62,291 nt of DNA from Lobulomyces angularis (taxonomy: Eukaryota > Chytridiomycota > Chytridiomycetes > Lobulomycetales > Lobulomycetaceae): contig JADHYX010000080.1 in assembly GCA_027604685.1 (NCBI GenBank), positions 5,163 to 67,453 of the forward strand. The letters are read 5' to 3'. Shown one piece after another: positions 26,410 through 38,572 of this stretch. A program made the translations under genes and the position numbers. Position 1 is the stretch's first letter, and each line of letters opens with the position of its first letter. Below the pieces are notes generated by a model. That model searched no databases, was not told the origin of the DNA, and saw nothing but the letters and a program-made list of their open reading frames with translations.

Positions 26410-28898
26410 TTACTCGATTACATTTGTAGGAGTAGAAGTTGGGATAGAAGGTTGAGGTAAAAAGGTACTAGGTGGTTGTGTTCCACTATTTCTCGGAAGG
26501 GATAGTGGGCTGGTCGCACTAACCCCTCCAGTTAACCTTAATCTACCATGTAAAGCATTTTTCAATGCTCTACTTGCAAAAACTGTTAACCCTCTACAAA
26601 TTTTAAAAGTAAGTGAAAAAGGTTAGTAACAATTAAACTTACAAATTCGTCCAATCTTCATCTTGCAAATCTCTTAAATCTCCGACACTCATAATATCTT
26701 GGGCTTTCAGTTTCTGACACCATTCTTTAACTTTATCTGAACCTCTATTCGTCGAATTAGCTGTGTCTCTAACTAACTCATCAATGGGCATTGAATCCGC
26801 ATATTCTACAAAATTTAAGTAACAATTATTTTTTTTTTTTTATAGTAGAGTACCTTTCGTTGGAAAATCTTCAAAGTCCAAATCCGATACTCCTTTTCCT
26901 AATGCCGAAGCACCATTTATGGTAACACTGTTACTTCTAGGTAAACTAGGATCTGTCCCAGTTCGTGGCAAGCTACCGTCCACTCCAGCAACTGATCTAG
27001 ATAAACTTAAATCTATGGTATGTGGTGGTGGTGAAGTGGAGTTTTGCGGAATATTGATTTGCTGATCTTCACTTATTAAATTTGATGAAGTTTGAGTCTT
27101 ATTTCTTTTCATGCTTGATGTTTTTTCTGCCCATGACTCTCTGCCATCATTCAAATCTCGTAAAATCTGGTTTATTTCTCCAGTAATTAACTGCTTAAAC
27201 ATGGCAGGCAGTACATCCTCTTGTATCTACAGAAGTTTAAATATTTTGAAATTTGGAAAAAAAAAATACCATTTCATTGACTACTTCTTCGGCGGTATCA
27301 GAGTCAACTATAAAGAAAAATTTAATAATACATTTTTTATTTATTAATTTTAATATAGTATTTGAAAAATAAATCTTTCACTACCATTAAAATCGAATTT
27401 TACAGATACACGATCCATTCCTCTAAAAACTACTTGCATAGTTAAATGAGTCTTGTCGTCCTTATTTGGCATTAAAACAACCTCTGGTTCCACAGCCAAA
27501 AAGGGATGTTCCAGAATTTCTGTTGCAGTTAATCTGGGAAAAATTTAATTCCGTTAAATTATTCTTAATTTACCGATCGTGTTCATTTCCTAAGCAACTA
27601 GTAATTAAATCTAAGACTTGAGGATCTTGCACCTTGCTTAAACATTCTGGTTTTACCCCCATTGTGACTTTTTTGTATATCTGTGCAGCATTTTTACATT
27701 CATTATATGGATATTCACCAGTAACCTAAAAAAAATTTATCTAAAAACTGTTATTAAAAATTTCAAAAAACCATTTCTAATAAGCTCATTCCGAATGCAT
27801 ATATATCTACTTTTTCGTTATAACCTTTCTCCTCATACATTTCCTAAAGAAAAAGACTTTAGATATATCTGCATATTCTACATACAGGTGCCATAAATTC
27901 TGGTGTACCAACAACTGTATATTTTTTCCCAATCTTCATTTTAGCACTGCCCATATCACCGATTTTGACTTCACCATGATTTCCATTTATAAATATATTA
28001 TCACACTGGACAGAAGTAAGTAAAATTACATTTTTTTCATTCAACAATTAAATATGCGAACCTTAATGTCTCGGTGTATTATGGAGAGACCATGCAAATA
28101 CGATAGTCCCTTTAGGATTTGCCTTGACCATCTTTTCAAAATTCTTATATTAGGGGTATGTAGTTTCTTGATGTATCTGTAGATTTTAATCAATTTTTTA
28201 AATATTTACAGTCCAAAAAAAAAATTACTCTCTTAGCGTCCCAGAAGTCATAAGTTCTGTTATAAAAACAAATTCTGCGTTATTATACCAATAATCGTAG
28301 AATTGTATAATGTTGGAATGTCTTACACGTTTCAATATCTCAATTTCGTTACTTAATTCCATAAATTCCGACTTTGAGGTCTTATTTTAAAATAAAAAAG
28401 ATCAACAAATTAATTATTGAAACTATAAAAATTATAAAAAGGAGAGAATAATACCTGGCAAGTATTCCAGGCAACCTCGAACCCTTCTTCTCGATCAATT
28501 CCTTTATATACTACTTTATATGCACCTTTTCCCAGCATTACATTTAACTGCATTATCATATTAAATAAAACATCAGTTAATTTGATACCTTTGCGTATCT
28601 TCCAGTTTGGTTTACTTCTAAAATTCTTTCAGAATTATGGATATCGGTTAATATTATTTCGGGTTGTTGTTGATTTATGAGGTTTACATCATTTTGATAG
28701 TTTTGATTATAATTTCCATTCTATTAAAGTCAGTCAAGAAAGAAAATAGAAAATTAAAAACAACTAAAAAAGAGCAAGCTTATTTTATATTACATCGGAT
28801 TGCCTTAAACTTTGATTTCCTAATTCTCTATGGAGCTGATCACTGGTTGCAGGGTTATTTTGAGAGTTAAATGAAGTAGTTTCATGTAGTTTTGACAT
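26410..28898 (-). CDS. WNK-type protein kinase with CCT and C-terminal SAM-like region
   Basis: Begins [18 protein letters not shown]; exons join in phase to NVIE at 26410. The glycine loop [11 protein letters not shown] carries a lysine, while strand 3 reads EVAWN where ordinary kinases have VAxK. This displaced lysine defines WNK kinases. The catalytic loop is IIHRDIKCDN, the DFG position reads GDMG, and the activation segment reads [15 protein letters not shown]. After the kinase domain a block [18 protein letters not shown] resembles the OSR1/CCT docking domain found in WNKs. Then comes a Ser/Pro linker with repeated SLPR units and a helical end, [19 protein letters not shown], that looks SAM-like. 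WNKs sense osmotic or chloride conditions and activate SPAK/OSR1 kinases in animals. The role here is inferred from family only. Confidence 0.82.
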
Positions 28899-29963
28899 TA
28901 AAGTGATTTAATATCTTTTGCAAAAAAGTTGAAAATTGATTTTTTTTGCCTCAGTCAGAATGGGATTTTTACGTAGCACAGAGGGACACAGAGTCGAGAC
29001 GGCAAACAACTTTATTAGTTTCAATTCAACCTGTAAGCAATACTGCGAAGTCTTAAGTTTAACATAAGAGCAAGACATCTGTCAAACCTATAATGAAAAT
29101 ATCTAGTCCTTCTGTAATATAGTGAAGTAAAATTAGCCTTACTATGGAAAAGCCAAAAGTGTTTATCACAAAAGTGTTTATCAGATTCTGATAAAATAAA
29201 AGTTTACGCACACTATCTTTTAGTAAGTAATTGTCTTTTTATTTTTTATTTTACTCAAGCAACATCTTATAGTCTCATTTTTTTTTACCTTTATAATTTA
29301 ACTTTACAAAGTTTAAACTTCAATACTTTTCAGAAATGAACTTCGGCTATTTTAACATAGAACTGTTGCAATACCAGGTTATGTTTCGAAGTATTAGAAA
29401 AAATGTTGTTTTTCAATGAGCAAAAGTTGAGTTTGAAATTTGGAAATTGTGTAAAGTTGCATTTGGTTGTTACGGTAACATGTTGAAAAGTAGTTGGCTA
29501 TTCTTGCAGCAAATTTTAAAGAAAAATCAATAATAAAAATGAATTTTTAACATAAAAGTTGTGATGTTCTTTTAATTTATTTTTTGCAATGTCGAATGGC
29601 TTTATTTCAAATATTATTAAGAGAAAAAAAAATTCCTATACGATAGCGAATAAAACAATATATGAAATAAAATCGAAGAAATTGCTGAATTAGTAACTAT
29701 GGACAAGTAAGAATTTGGATTAAGGATAGTTTGAATCTGTAAATTATTCTTGTGATATTTTATTACTCTTTGCATCAAAAAAATATGAATTAAAGTATCA
29801 AACGAAGGTCCCTATTTCCAAACTTTTATTTTTGATTATTCACCATTTTATTGAATAGAAATAAGCTCATTCATATAAGAAACTAACAATTGCAATAAAA
29901 TTATTACCATATAAATTATTTTTTTATCAAATACAATGTAAAAAATTAAAAAGAAAAGAAAAT
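28899..29963. other. Intergenic region, about 1 kb, no gene seen
   Basis: No convincing ORF on either strand. It contains the tandem and palindromic repeat listed separately and poly-T tracts. It holds the promoter of the WNK-like gene at its left end and the 3' flank of HYPK at its right end. Confidence 0.45.
29154..29195. repeat. Perfect 15-nt tandem repeat followed by a palindrome
   Basis: CAAAAGTGTTTATCA occurs twice back to back (29154-29168 and 29169-29183). The second copy runs into a 9-nt inverted repeat, TTTATCAGA-T-TCTGATAAA (29177-29195). It could be a protein-binding site, a hairpin or replication slippage. Confidence 0.6.
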
Positions 29964-30626
29964 TTAAACTTTAATTAAGGTTTTCATAGTTAAAACCAAA
30001 TCACCATTGTTATCCTTTAACGATTTTTCTGCAGTAACTTTAGATAAATTCAATTCTTTCACCTGATTTTTAAAATGTTTATTAAAAAAATGAGCAATCA
30101 AATATTACCAGTAATTCTACGTCTTCTTTATTTATAACAATTTTGCTTGACTCGAGTTGACTTTGAGAAGTAGCTTTCGTTCTTGTTTTTGATAAATCTG
30201 TATGTAATTTAATGACACTAGTCATGGCCTAAATTAGTAAAAGTAATCTAGTTAATCCAAAAAAATATATATATGAACTAATTATATATACTTACTTTGT
30301 ATAGCTTAGTTTCATCGATGTCAGCCTTAGATTCTTTTTCTTGATACATATGTCCTAAATCTTTATTTGCTTCAGCTAAAAAATCGTAATTATAATTAAT
30401 GCTAATAAAATTGGTTTTTAATGCACCTCTTTGTCCCTTTTCATTTTCCTCTTCTTTATCTGTAACAGAAATAAAATTCTTTTATTCAATTTTTCTCAAT
30501 TCTTTTGATACCTATGTCATTGGCTGTTTCTCCTTTATCTTCAATAACCTCTTCCACTTTTACATCTTTATTTTCTTCTTTTTTCTCTTCTTTTTTATTG
30601 TTCTTATTTTTATTTCGTCTGCTCAT
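29964..30626 (-). CDS. HYPK: HYPK-like NatA-associated protein with C-terminal UBA-like domain
   Basis: Starts MSRRNKNKNNKKEEKKEE at 30626. The highly charged N-terminus is split by small introns and leads to AMTSVIKLHTDLSKTR, then a C-terminal block IVINKEDVELLVKELNLS followed by KVTAEKSLKDNNGDLV and LTMKTLIKV. This matches the HYPK/NAC-alpha UBA-like end ('I-x-K-E-D-x-E-L-I-x-x-E-x-x-x-S-x-x-x-A-E-x-x-L'). HYPK binds the ribosome-associated NatA N-terminal acetyltransferase and chaperones nascent chains. About 140 residues, the expected size. It is head-to-head with the SmgGDS-like gene, only 71 bases apart, so the two probably share a promoter region. Confidence 0.78.
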
Positions 30627-30697
30627 CTCTTCAAAAATTAAAAAAAAATTCAAAAATTTTGGTTTACAAGACAACCTTTTAAATACCATAAACTAAC
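30627..30697. promoter_or_regulatory. Compact divergent promoter between HYPK and SmgGDS-like genes
   Basis: Only 71 bases separate the two start codons, so both 5' UTRs and core promoters must lie here or overlap the coding exons. An A-rich run is visible. No TATA box or known factor site can be assigned with confidence. Confidence 0.45.
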
Positions 30698-33600
30698 ATG
30701 AAAATTGCCGAAATTTTTTCATCAAATGACCCAAGTAGAACTCTTCTTGAACTGATTCCTTTTTCTACTGGTAATATATTTATTCAGGCATTCAATTAAT
30801 TCCTTAAAATTTACCCACTTAGATGATCAAAAAGATGAGATCTTCAATACTACAGATGCTGTAATAAATTTAATCTCTTCAACCTTAGAATTTAATCCTG
30901 TACCGTTGAATAAAATTGATCTTTTAGCAAAAATTTCGTTTTTAATTGCAGAGTGTGCAAAAGATGGTAATGAAATAATTCCAAAATTTTTTCACTTAAT
31001 TATAACTAGAAACCATTAGAAATAAATACATTAATACCAAGATTCATCTACAGTTAGGAAAGCTGATGTGTTGTTGTTCTGGACATTTACAACCCGAGCT
31101 GATTATAAAAAAACAGCCAGCTTTAACTTTAAAGAGATTTCTTCCTAAAAGCGTTGAGGAAGAAAATTCTTTAAATGAGCTGAAAATACAAAATATGAGG
31201 GCTTTTGCGAACTTGTGCTGTGATAATGGTAAGTGAATAGTGAATTTTATCGCACCAAGCTTGCTTTTATTTCAATACAATAGAAGGAAATCGAGATTTA
31301 TTTTATGAGACTCAAATTTCTATTCCATTTCTTGTTGCCAATTTAAAATCCTCCAATGCCAAAGTAATACAGGTTGCCTTGGGTTGCTTGTTAAATGTTA
31401 GTATGGATAACGGTAACTATTCAAAAGTTGTTGCTTAACGCCTTTTTTATTGTAGAACCAATTCAAATGGACGTGATTGAATATGATGGGCTTGAAATTT
31501 TATTGGTATTATCTTCGCAGTATGTAGGAAATTTTTCTAGCGCTGACTATAACTTTGAGCTTGGTACTGGAGCTTTAAGAATCTTATCTAATTTAGTGGA
31601 ATGTGGTATAATTTTCTTTTTTAGCATCCTGGTAACCAATATAAATTAGAAATTGGCGCCAAAGCATTACTGAAGCCAATCAAAAGTTTTGATTCTAACG
31701 GATTAAAGTTAGTTACTAATTTAATAAAATGTCATCATAGTAATTTGTTATCACCAAATTGTACTGTAGAGGAGTATAAGGAAGGTGTGGAAATATTAGA
31801 GCTACTAGCTACAATCCTAGAAAACGTTGGCGAAGACGGTATATTCAATAATTATTTTGTTAATGATATATTTATGAAATAGTCAATGTACAACGTGCCA
31901 TAGTTAGAGAAGATCTCTTAGATGTTTTCTTAAATTTTGTGGATCATATACCGAAAGACAAAAGCTGTTTAGATAATGAGGATGAAGAATTAGGGGAAGC
32001 GCCTACTTTTGGTGCCGTACGGAAAGTAATTTCTAAAATTACCACACTAGTTACAATGAATGGTAAGAAACACTTTGTTATTGGATTAATGTTTCAAGTA
32101 TAGACGAAAATATGAAGGATTTACCTCATTCTAATAGCTTAATATGCAGATTAAAAAACTGGATGGGTTTGGGCCACGCAGGGGATGGAGGCGAACGGGA
32201 GGAAGATGAAATTCGGATGGCGGCTGCTTTATGTATCGGAAATCTTGCAAGAAGTGATGAAAGTTGTGAAATATTAGTGAAGAGTCATAACATAGTTGAA
32301 AATTTGTTAAATTTAATGCATCTTGAAATGAAAAGGCTAAATCCCGAAAGTTTTAACATATCATTTGATTCATCAAACGAAGACAAAAAGCATGCAAAAG
32401 ATGAAATCAAATCTATTATTCAAGTATTACATGCAGTGGTAGGATCTCTGAGAAACTTGTCTTTAGCAGGTATGGATAATTTTAAGTAAAAAATATTTTC
32501 ATAATCTCATCAAAATTAAAGCAAACGTGCGAAATATACTTGGTGAGATTGGAGTTATAGAGGCAATAGGAGAATTACTTGAAAAAGGAGGAATTAAAAT
32601 AGCCCAGTTAGGAGGGGTGACTATATTGAAAAATCTAGCGAAAGATAATTGTAACATAAATACTTTTTGATATAACATAATTTTTTATAAAATAGTACAA
32701 AATTGCTATAGAATTATTACCGGCGAAGCACATAATAACAGCTCTTTATCTATTACGGAAGCAGCATTACCAACGTTGACAAATTTAACTCCATTGCAAA
32801 AAATGATAAGTTTAGTATGGAAAGCAGTTGAGGATAACGATTCTGGGATAAGAAATGAAGGAGGAAGGTGTATAAGTAACCTTGTTCGTTGCTGTCATTA
32901 CTCTAAAGGTTTACTAAAAATAAAACATTTTTTCATTTTTTTATTGCTTATCAATTATTAGTTCCAAAATTGGTTAATTATATAATCGAAGCAAAAGGAG
33001 TACCACCATTAATTCAAATAGTGACAGGCGCTATTTTAACAAAACAAAAAACTTTAAACACTGTTAGTCACAGTAATATAAGTTTAGCTGATGTACCTAG
33101 ACTTTCTGTGGGGGAAAATATAGATAATCATGTTCATTTTGATGCTTTACCTGTAGAAACTGCTGTGTTTCCTAATGTTCAAAATGAGGTATTTTTACTT
33201 TTCTACGCCATTCATAATGATATTATACTTAGGGAATAGTTGCATTGATTTTAATGTGTTCTGCGAATCCTCATGTAGCCTTCAATATTATTAAATTTTA
33301 TTCAAGTTTGATTCCAACAGTTTGCAAAATCATTCAAAGTGGTATAAATACGGAGAGTATTGAAGTAGCACGATTGGAAAGTACGGGCGTTAATATATCT
33401 GATATAACTGAAAAAACAAAAGAAAACTTTATATATCCAAATGAGATTAAAGTTAACGCCTGTTTACTATTGGAAACACTTTGTAAAGCTGAAGGTAGAA
33501 AAAATTTTTTATTGTATAAAATAATTGCGGTTTTTCAAAGAAAACTTTAAAATTAAGGTTTCATCTGATTGTCTGGAATCGTTTAGCAAAGTTGACAAAT

Positions 33601-33731
33601 TTAACCATTTGAAAAAACATGAAAAAGAAAAGGAGGCAAACTTGATGGAGATTGAGACTGAAGAAAGTTTTTTGGATTCGCTAAGTTTTGAAATAGCGTT
33701 AAAGCAGTTACTAAAAACATTAACACAATGA
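30698..33731 (+). CDS. SmgGDS/RAP1GDS1-like armadillo-repeat protein
   Basis: Starts MKIAEIFSSNDPSRTLLELI; a dozen exons join in phase. Armadillo repeats are evident: MRAFANLCCDNEGNRDLF, VIQVALGCLLNVSMDNE, AAALCIGNLARSDESCEIL, AVVGSLRNLSLAANVRNIL, GIRNEGGRCISNLVRCC. The AALCIGNLARSDESC block is very like SmgGDS (RAP1GDS1), which chaperones and activates prenylated Rho and Rap GTPases. The last intron is best closed at TTTCAAAG, giving KAEENFKIKVSSD. The downstream AG would break the phase. About 840 residues, longer than animal SmgGDS (about 600). Alternatives are other armadillo proteins, so the exact orthology is moderate. It sits in a window with three RhoGEF copies, but nothing shows co-regulation. 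Confidence 0.65.
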
Positions 33732-33932
33732 GTGAAACAAGTCATGTTTCAGATAATAAAAAAAAAAAATGCAATTTTTAGTATTGTAATTTGTTAATTT
33801 TTTTTGTATTTTCTCTTTTAATGTTATTTGCTGCCATATTCATAAATGAAGATGTTTATGATTATGAAATGAAATAATATAAAAAAATTAAAGATGAGGG
33901 TTTAATTCAAAATTTAATATTGAACAGTCTCG

Positions 33933-35609
33933 ATGGGCATAAAAAACTTCCTGCCTATGCTTAGGCGATTTGCTGTAAGGTTTTATTTAGAAGGGTACTC
34001 ATAATGATTAGGATACTCTTTTAGCCTAATTCTGCAAGTAATTGGATTCACTTGAGATCCTTTGAAAATGACAGAGTTGCAGTTGATGCCAGCTGTTACG
34101 TGTATCAAGCATTATATTCTTTGGATACCGAAAAACCTTATTTAACTGGGATTTACAACTTTGCTAAAAATTTACTTGCGTTAAATTTAAAACCCATTTT
34201 TGTTTTTGACAGCATAAGCAAAAGGAATCCCAACAAACGTCTGGAAGCTATAAAAAGGTATCAGCGTAAGTCTCTTGATGCTTTAAGAGTTACAAGGTAT
34301 GAGAAAAGGGAAAAGAGGATGGAAAAGTAAAAAATTTTGAAATTTATATTTTAAAAATGAGTAATTTATATTTACTTTAATTTCCATAGGTTTCTTGAAA
34401 TTATTGGGGACCTAGCTTTACTTTCAAAAAATGAGTTTGCAATAACTATCAACCACGCAATGAAGAATGAAAATATAAAAAAAAACTTTAAACTAATAAA
34501 TTTCAATTTAAATAAAATAAAGACTGATAGTGATGCTGAATTTTTTAAATTACAGAACAAATCTTCTGAAAAAGAAGAAGTTTTGATTAAAAATAATATT
34601 GCAGAAAATTTAGCCCAATATTCTGATCAACTTTTAGAAACATTTAGTGAAGAAAAACTACCAAAACCTGAGATCAATAATTTAAAATATGAATTTGATT
34701 TATTAAATGAAGTCTTGCAAAAAAAAAAGGTTGATGCGAAAGACATGGAAAATGTTGAGACCACAAAAAAATTTTTTAGTGTGGAGTTAAAGACTTTAAA
34801 GTCAAGAACAGCTAGAATAAAAAAAGATATGATACTGGAATTAATGGAAATGTATAACATGGCCTTGATATATGTTAACGTTTACTTGATATTTTAGGCT
34901 ACAATTAATGGGTGTTCCATGCATAGTGTCAGACGGAGACTATGAAGCAGAAAGTGTATGCTCTACTATGACAGTTGAAAAAATTACAGTTGCGACCTTA
35001 ACCGAAGATACTGATTGTGTAATATTTGGTGACGGACAAGTATTGACAAAAATCTTTAAAAGTCCTGATACGAATAATATTTTTAATGTTTTGGTATATC
35101 ATAGTTATTGGCTACTAAATTCTTTATTGTAGATGTTAGATCCAGTCTTAATTAGAAAGGAATTAAGTTTTACAAAAGAGCAGTTTACTGATTTGTCCAT
35201 TTTAATGGGTTGCGATTTTAGCGGAACGCTTCAAAAGGTACCTTGAAAGTTAAATTTTTTTTATATTTCTAAGGTGGGCCACGTTACCGGTGTGAAGCTA
35301 ATCAAAGAGCATAAAAATATAGAAGCAATCTTGTACGTAGGAGTATTATGACAAATTATTTTTATATTTTTCAGGGCTTTAAATAAGTATAAACATGGTC
35401 CAGATTTTAATTACGTAGAAGCAAGAGAAGTGTTTAAGAACACCTTTAAAATACCTGAAGTTTGGAGAGATGAAAATTTTTGGGAACATTTGGAATCCAA
35501 AAAAAATTCCACTTTACTACAAAAATTTTTGGTTGAACATAACGTTAAGAATAATGGATTGGAAATGTCCTATATGCTAGAGAGTTTTTTGGAGGACTCA
35601 GATGGTTAA
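33933..35609 (+). CDS. XPG/FEN1-family structure-specific nuclease with long insert
   Basis: Starts MGIKNFLPMLRRFA, the typical N-terminus of Rad2-family nucleases, spliced (GTAAGG...TTTTAG) to PNSASNWIHL. The XPG-N part has VAVDASCYVYQALYSL (first Asp) and PIFVFDSISKRNPNKRLEA (second Asp). The XPG-I part has LMGVPCIVSDGDYEAESV (E-A-E acidic pair) and TLTEDTDCVIFGDG (T-E-D-x-D). The helix-hairpin-helix part follows: LSILMGCDFSGTL, then VGHVTGVKLIKEHKNIEAIL. Acidic catalytic residues are conserved. Between the N and I blocks lies a roughly 170-residue Lys/Glu-rich insert, longer than in FEN1 and shorter than in XPG/Rad2. Total about 470 residues. Likely cuts DNA flaps or junctions in replication or repair. 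Which subfamily (FEN1, EXO1, other) is not settled. Confidence 0.78.
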
Positions 35610-35751
35610 TGACACACCAATTTATCAAATTGCCTCAAAGAACATGATGCGACCATGGTTCAATTAATACATTAATATGCAGTTAGGACTATAATCGAAA
35701 CAACATACTTGTAATATTATATATTCTAATAAATAATGAATTTTTTTTTAT

Positions 35752-37643
35752 TCACATCAAAGTTTCTACATATTCTAACAACAACCCTCCTTCTTCTTCA
35801 CTGAGACATTCTATTCCAGTGCTGCAAGTTGTACACGTTAATGGTCCAACAGAAGTGTCCTTCCAGAGTAACCACACTTCATCTTCAACTTTCGCTACAG
35901 CTTTTTCGGATAATCCAATAACAAATATTGCATCAAAGCCGCCAGCTCCAGGAACTCCAGCCATTATTATCCCTTCCACTTCCATACAAGAATTTAACAA
36001 TTTTGTTTGAGATAAAGGCTCTATGGGTACTTCAGCTTTCAATGTCATTTCTTGGAGCTTCTGTCGTATACTCTATTAGGGTTCAAAGTTAAATATTATT
36101 TTTCAGAGTACCAAATAACCTGAAATGTTTCATAAACTAAGCAAAATGATTCAAATATTACTTTTTCGCTTTTACTCGTTATATCGTCGATATTTTTTTT
36201 CCACTAAAAAAGAAAATGCAAATATTTAGCAAAAATAAAAAATAAAAAAATTGCTACTGACTAAAGCTGCTTTATTTCCAGAACAAATTTTTAGGATTTT
36301 TTTGTATGCTACTGCATCTCCATCAAATTGAGTCAGAAGCTTTCTGAACAAGTTTTCCAACTCTGTATTTTTAATGTTTAAGCTCTCCCATAATTCATTT
36401 GCTGTAATTCAATAATGTAAAAATAAATTATTTATGTCCCCTTACCTTCATCTGGTTTATTTGCACGCCATTTGAGTACATTGGAGACAAGTTTTGGAGT
36501 CGAGCTACCGACATCAAGATCTGCTAACTTGAGAATAAAACCAGGTGGTAAGCTGAAGGGATGAATTTCATTATCAAAACTAAGAAAGTATAAATTGAGA
36601 CAAAAAAAGAAATAAGAACCTAACCACGAATTCTTTGGATTCAATTTTTGCAATAAAGATGTAAAGTTGGAATTCGTTTCTTTATTAAATCGATCCATTG
36701 TTAAGGCACTGTTAAGGTGATTCTCAATAATGGATTTAGAAAATCTGCGATACGTGTGAGATCCATATATTGCTGCACTAATATCAAAACCACTGCCAAT
36801 TTTACCTTGTGCGAGACAGTGACAAAATTGAGATATACTATGTATTAGTTCTCGGCCATAATTTTTAGCTTCTGGTGATTTTAAATTAACTACTTTTAAA
36901 TGTGATAATATTCCCCCAACCAGAGAAGTAATGAGTGCTGCACTTGAACCAAGTCCCGTTTTGTGAACCTCAGCTAACTTGGAATTTGTTGAGCAAAACC
37001 GTTCCAAAGATTTTAAAGACTTTGTTGTTAACGGTAATAACAATTCTGATAGCTAATTATTACAAAAAATATATATATTAACAAAATTAATAATTATTAC
37101 TCGCTGCCTTTGAGAATAAAAATCATTCGATCCAACAATTATGATATGTAAACCTAAATCGACAATACTAATATTAAAAATGGCAAACTTCTTATGTAAT
37201 ACCTTTTTCTAGATCATTGATAATTTTTTTTCCTTGAAGTTTTGCCGCAACATTTAATGAATAAATAATGGCACTTTCTATGAATTTATTTGACTTTTGT
37301 TCACTGGAAATTGGAAGTAATTGAAAAAAAAATTCGTCTTTTTCAATATGACAAATTTTTACCATATAATCCCAAAATCCATCAGTAAACTAAAAGTAAA
37401 TTAATTTTTTTTTATTTTTATTTAAACAAATTATAGTAATTCTTTAATTTTTACCTGTGGTGATTTTACTTTAATCAAAAACTTATCATTTAATTTTTCA
37501 AACTTATTTGTGGAAATAAAAGAATAAAATTTTGCATCAGTACCGACAACTATACCAAAAAACTTTTTATCCAACACTAAATAACCACCAGCAATTAGCA
37601 CTTTGCCTGGTGCCGTAACTACTGTAGTTTCGATTGCGGACAT
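35752..37643 (-). CDS. ERG8: Phosphomevalonate kinase
   Basis: Start chosen at ATG 37643 (MSAIETTVVTAPGKVLIAGG). An upstream in-frame ATG at 37685 would add 14 residues with no family support. The GHMP-kinase fold is clear: APGKVLIAGGYLVL at the N-terminus, the ATP-binding loop KTGLGSSAALITSLVGG, then GKIGSGFDISAAIYGSHTYR, LADLDVGSSTPKLVSNVL, and the C-terminal GVPGAGGFDAIFVIGLS. All match fungal Erg8-type phosphomevalonate kinase, which makes mevalonate 5-diphosphate in the cytosolic isoprenoid/sterol pathway. About 450 residues over roughly eight exons, the normal length. The mevalonate pathway is therefore expected to be present in this organism. It lies convergent with the XPG-family gene, their stops only about 140 bases apart. 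Confidence 0.92.
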
Positions 37644-38070
37644 TTTAAGTATTTTGTAATGATGATCGTATGGTAAGCAAATCAAAATTTTTTTTTAAAA
37701 TTTTTTTTTAAGTATTTTTTAAAATTATCGTACAATAATTTTAGATCATTTCATTTTAAAAATTCTTACCATTTTGAAGATTATTTGGATATCTGATCCA
37801 ACTAGGGACACACAGTTGACTAATTTTTTGATACTTCGAATAATTTCATTACTATTAGCAAAGGAACCTTTTAATTTCTTTCGCCATCCACAGTATCTAT
37901 GCACTCAATATTGGGGTCATTAAATAATTAATAGAGTGAATTGAACGCAGAAACGGAATAAATTAATTTCTTTATAAATTGGAAAAAAGAATAGGTAAGT
38001 TGAATTATATTTAAAAACAGTTGAATTTACTCTATAACAGGTTTATACTAAAATATTCTATTACTATTAT
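37644..38070. other. Intergenic region
   Basis: About 430 bases between the phosphomevalonate kinase start and the bL35m stop, both on minus. No supported ORF or RNA gene. It should hold the kinase promoter and the bL35m 3' UTR. Confidence 0.4.
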
Positions 38071-38572
38071 TTAATAATTTATATGATTAGGATTAACCCC
38101 CTTTACAATTCGTTTCATGTAATTTTTTTTCCAATACGGAATCAATTTTTTTAATAAATTTCTCTGTTGTACATTAGCAATTACCTAATTTAAATAAATT
38201 TAAAATTAAATTGTCATATTTTTTATTAAAATTTTTAAAACATCTCAAGTGTTTTACCTTTTTTTTTTTGGCATATCTCTTCCATGCTCTCATCTTTCTA
38301 TTTAAGTGATTGGTAGCAGCTTGCTTTCTCAAAAAGTTACCATGTTCTATTAGCAACCACCTTTTTAAAGTAAAAATCGAGAGATTACTTGTTTATTACC
38401 TTGAACTTGCTCCTCTGTGGTTTTTTAACTTATACTTTTTATATTTCCGTTTACTTTGAACTTTTGTACGTATCCCTGAGCTAACACTTCGAACTTGGTT
38501 TAGAGGTAAAACATTTTTTTTTACAGTGGTAACGATTGGAACCAAAGTTTTACAATAACTTAGATAATTCAT
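38071..38572 (-). CDS. MRPL35: Mitochondrial ribosomal protein bL35
   Basis: Start at ATG 38572 (MNYLSYCKTLVPIVTTVK), a plausible mitochondrial targeting region rich in Lys/Arg and Ser. A longer frame back to 38686 is poly-Lys from a poly-T tract and is not used. The core YKLKNHRGASSR joins across an intron to WLLIEHGNFLRKQAATNH, then LNRKMRAWKRYAKKKK. A second intron (GTAAAA...AATTAG) joins to VIANVQQRNLLKKLIPYW. This is the bL35 pattern (K-L-K-x-H-x-G-x-x-x-R ... H-x-x-x-x-K). The protein is a component of the large mitoribosomal subunit. About 125 residues. It implies a translating mitochondrion, which argues against a hydrogenosome-bearing gut fungus. Confidence 0.75.
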
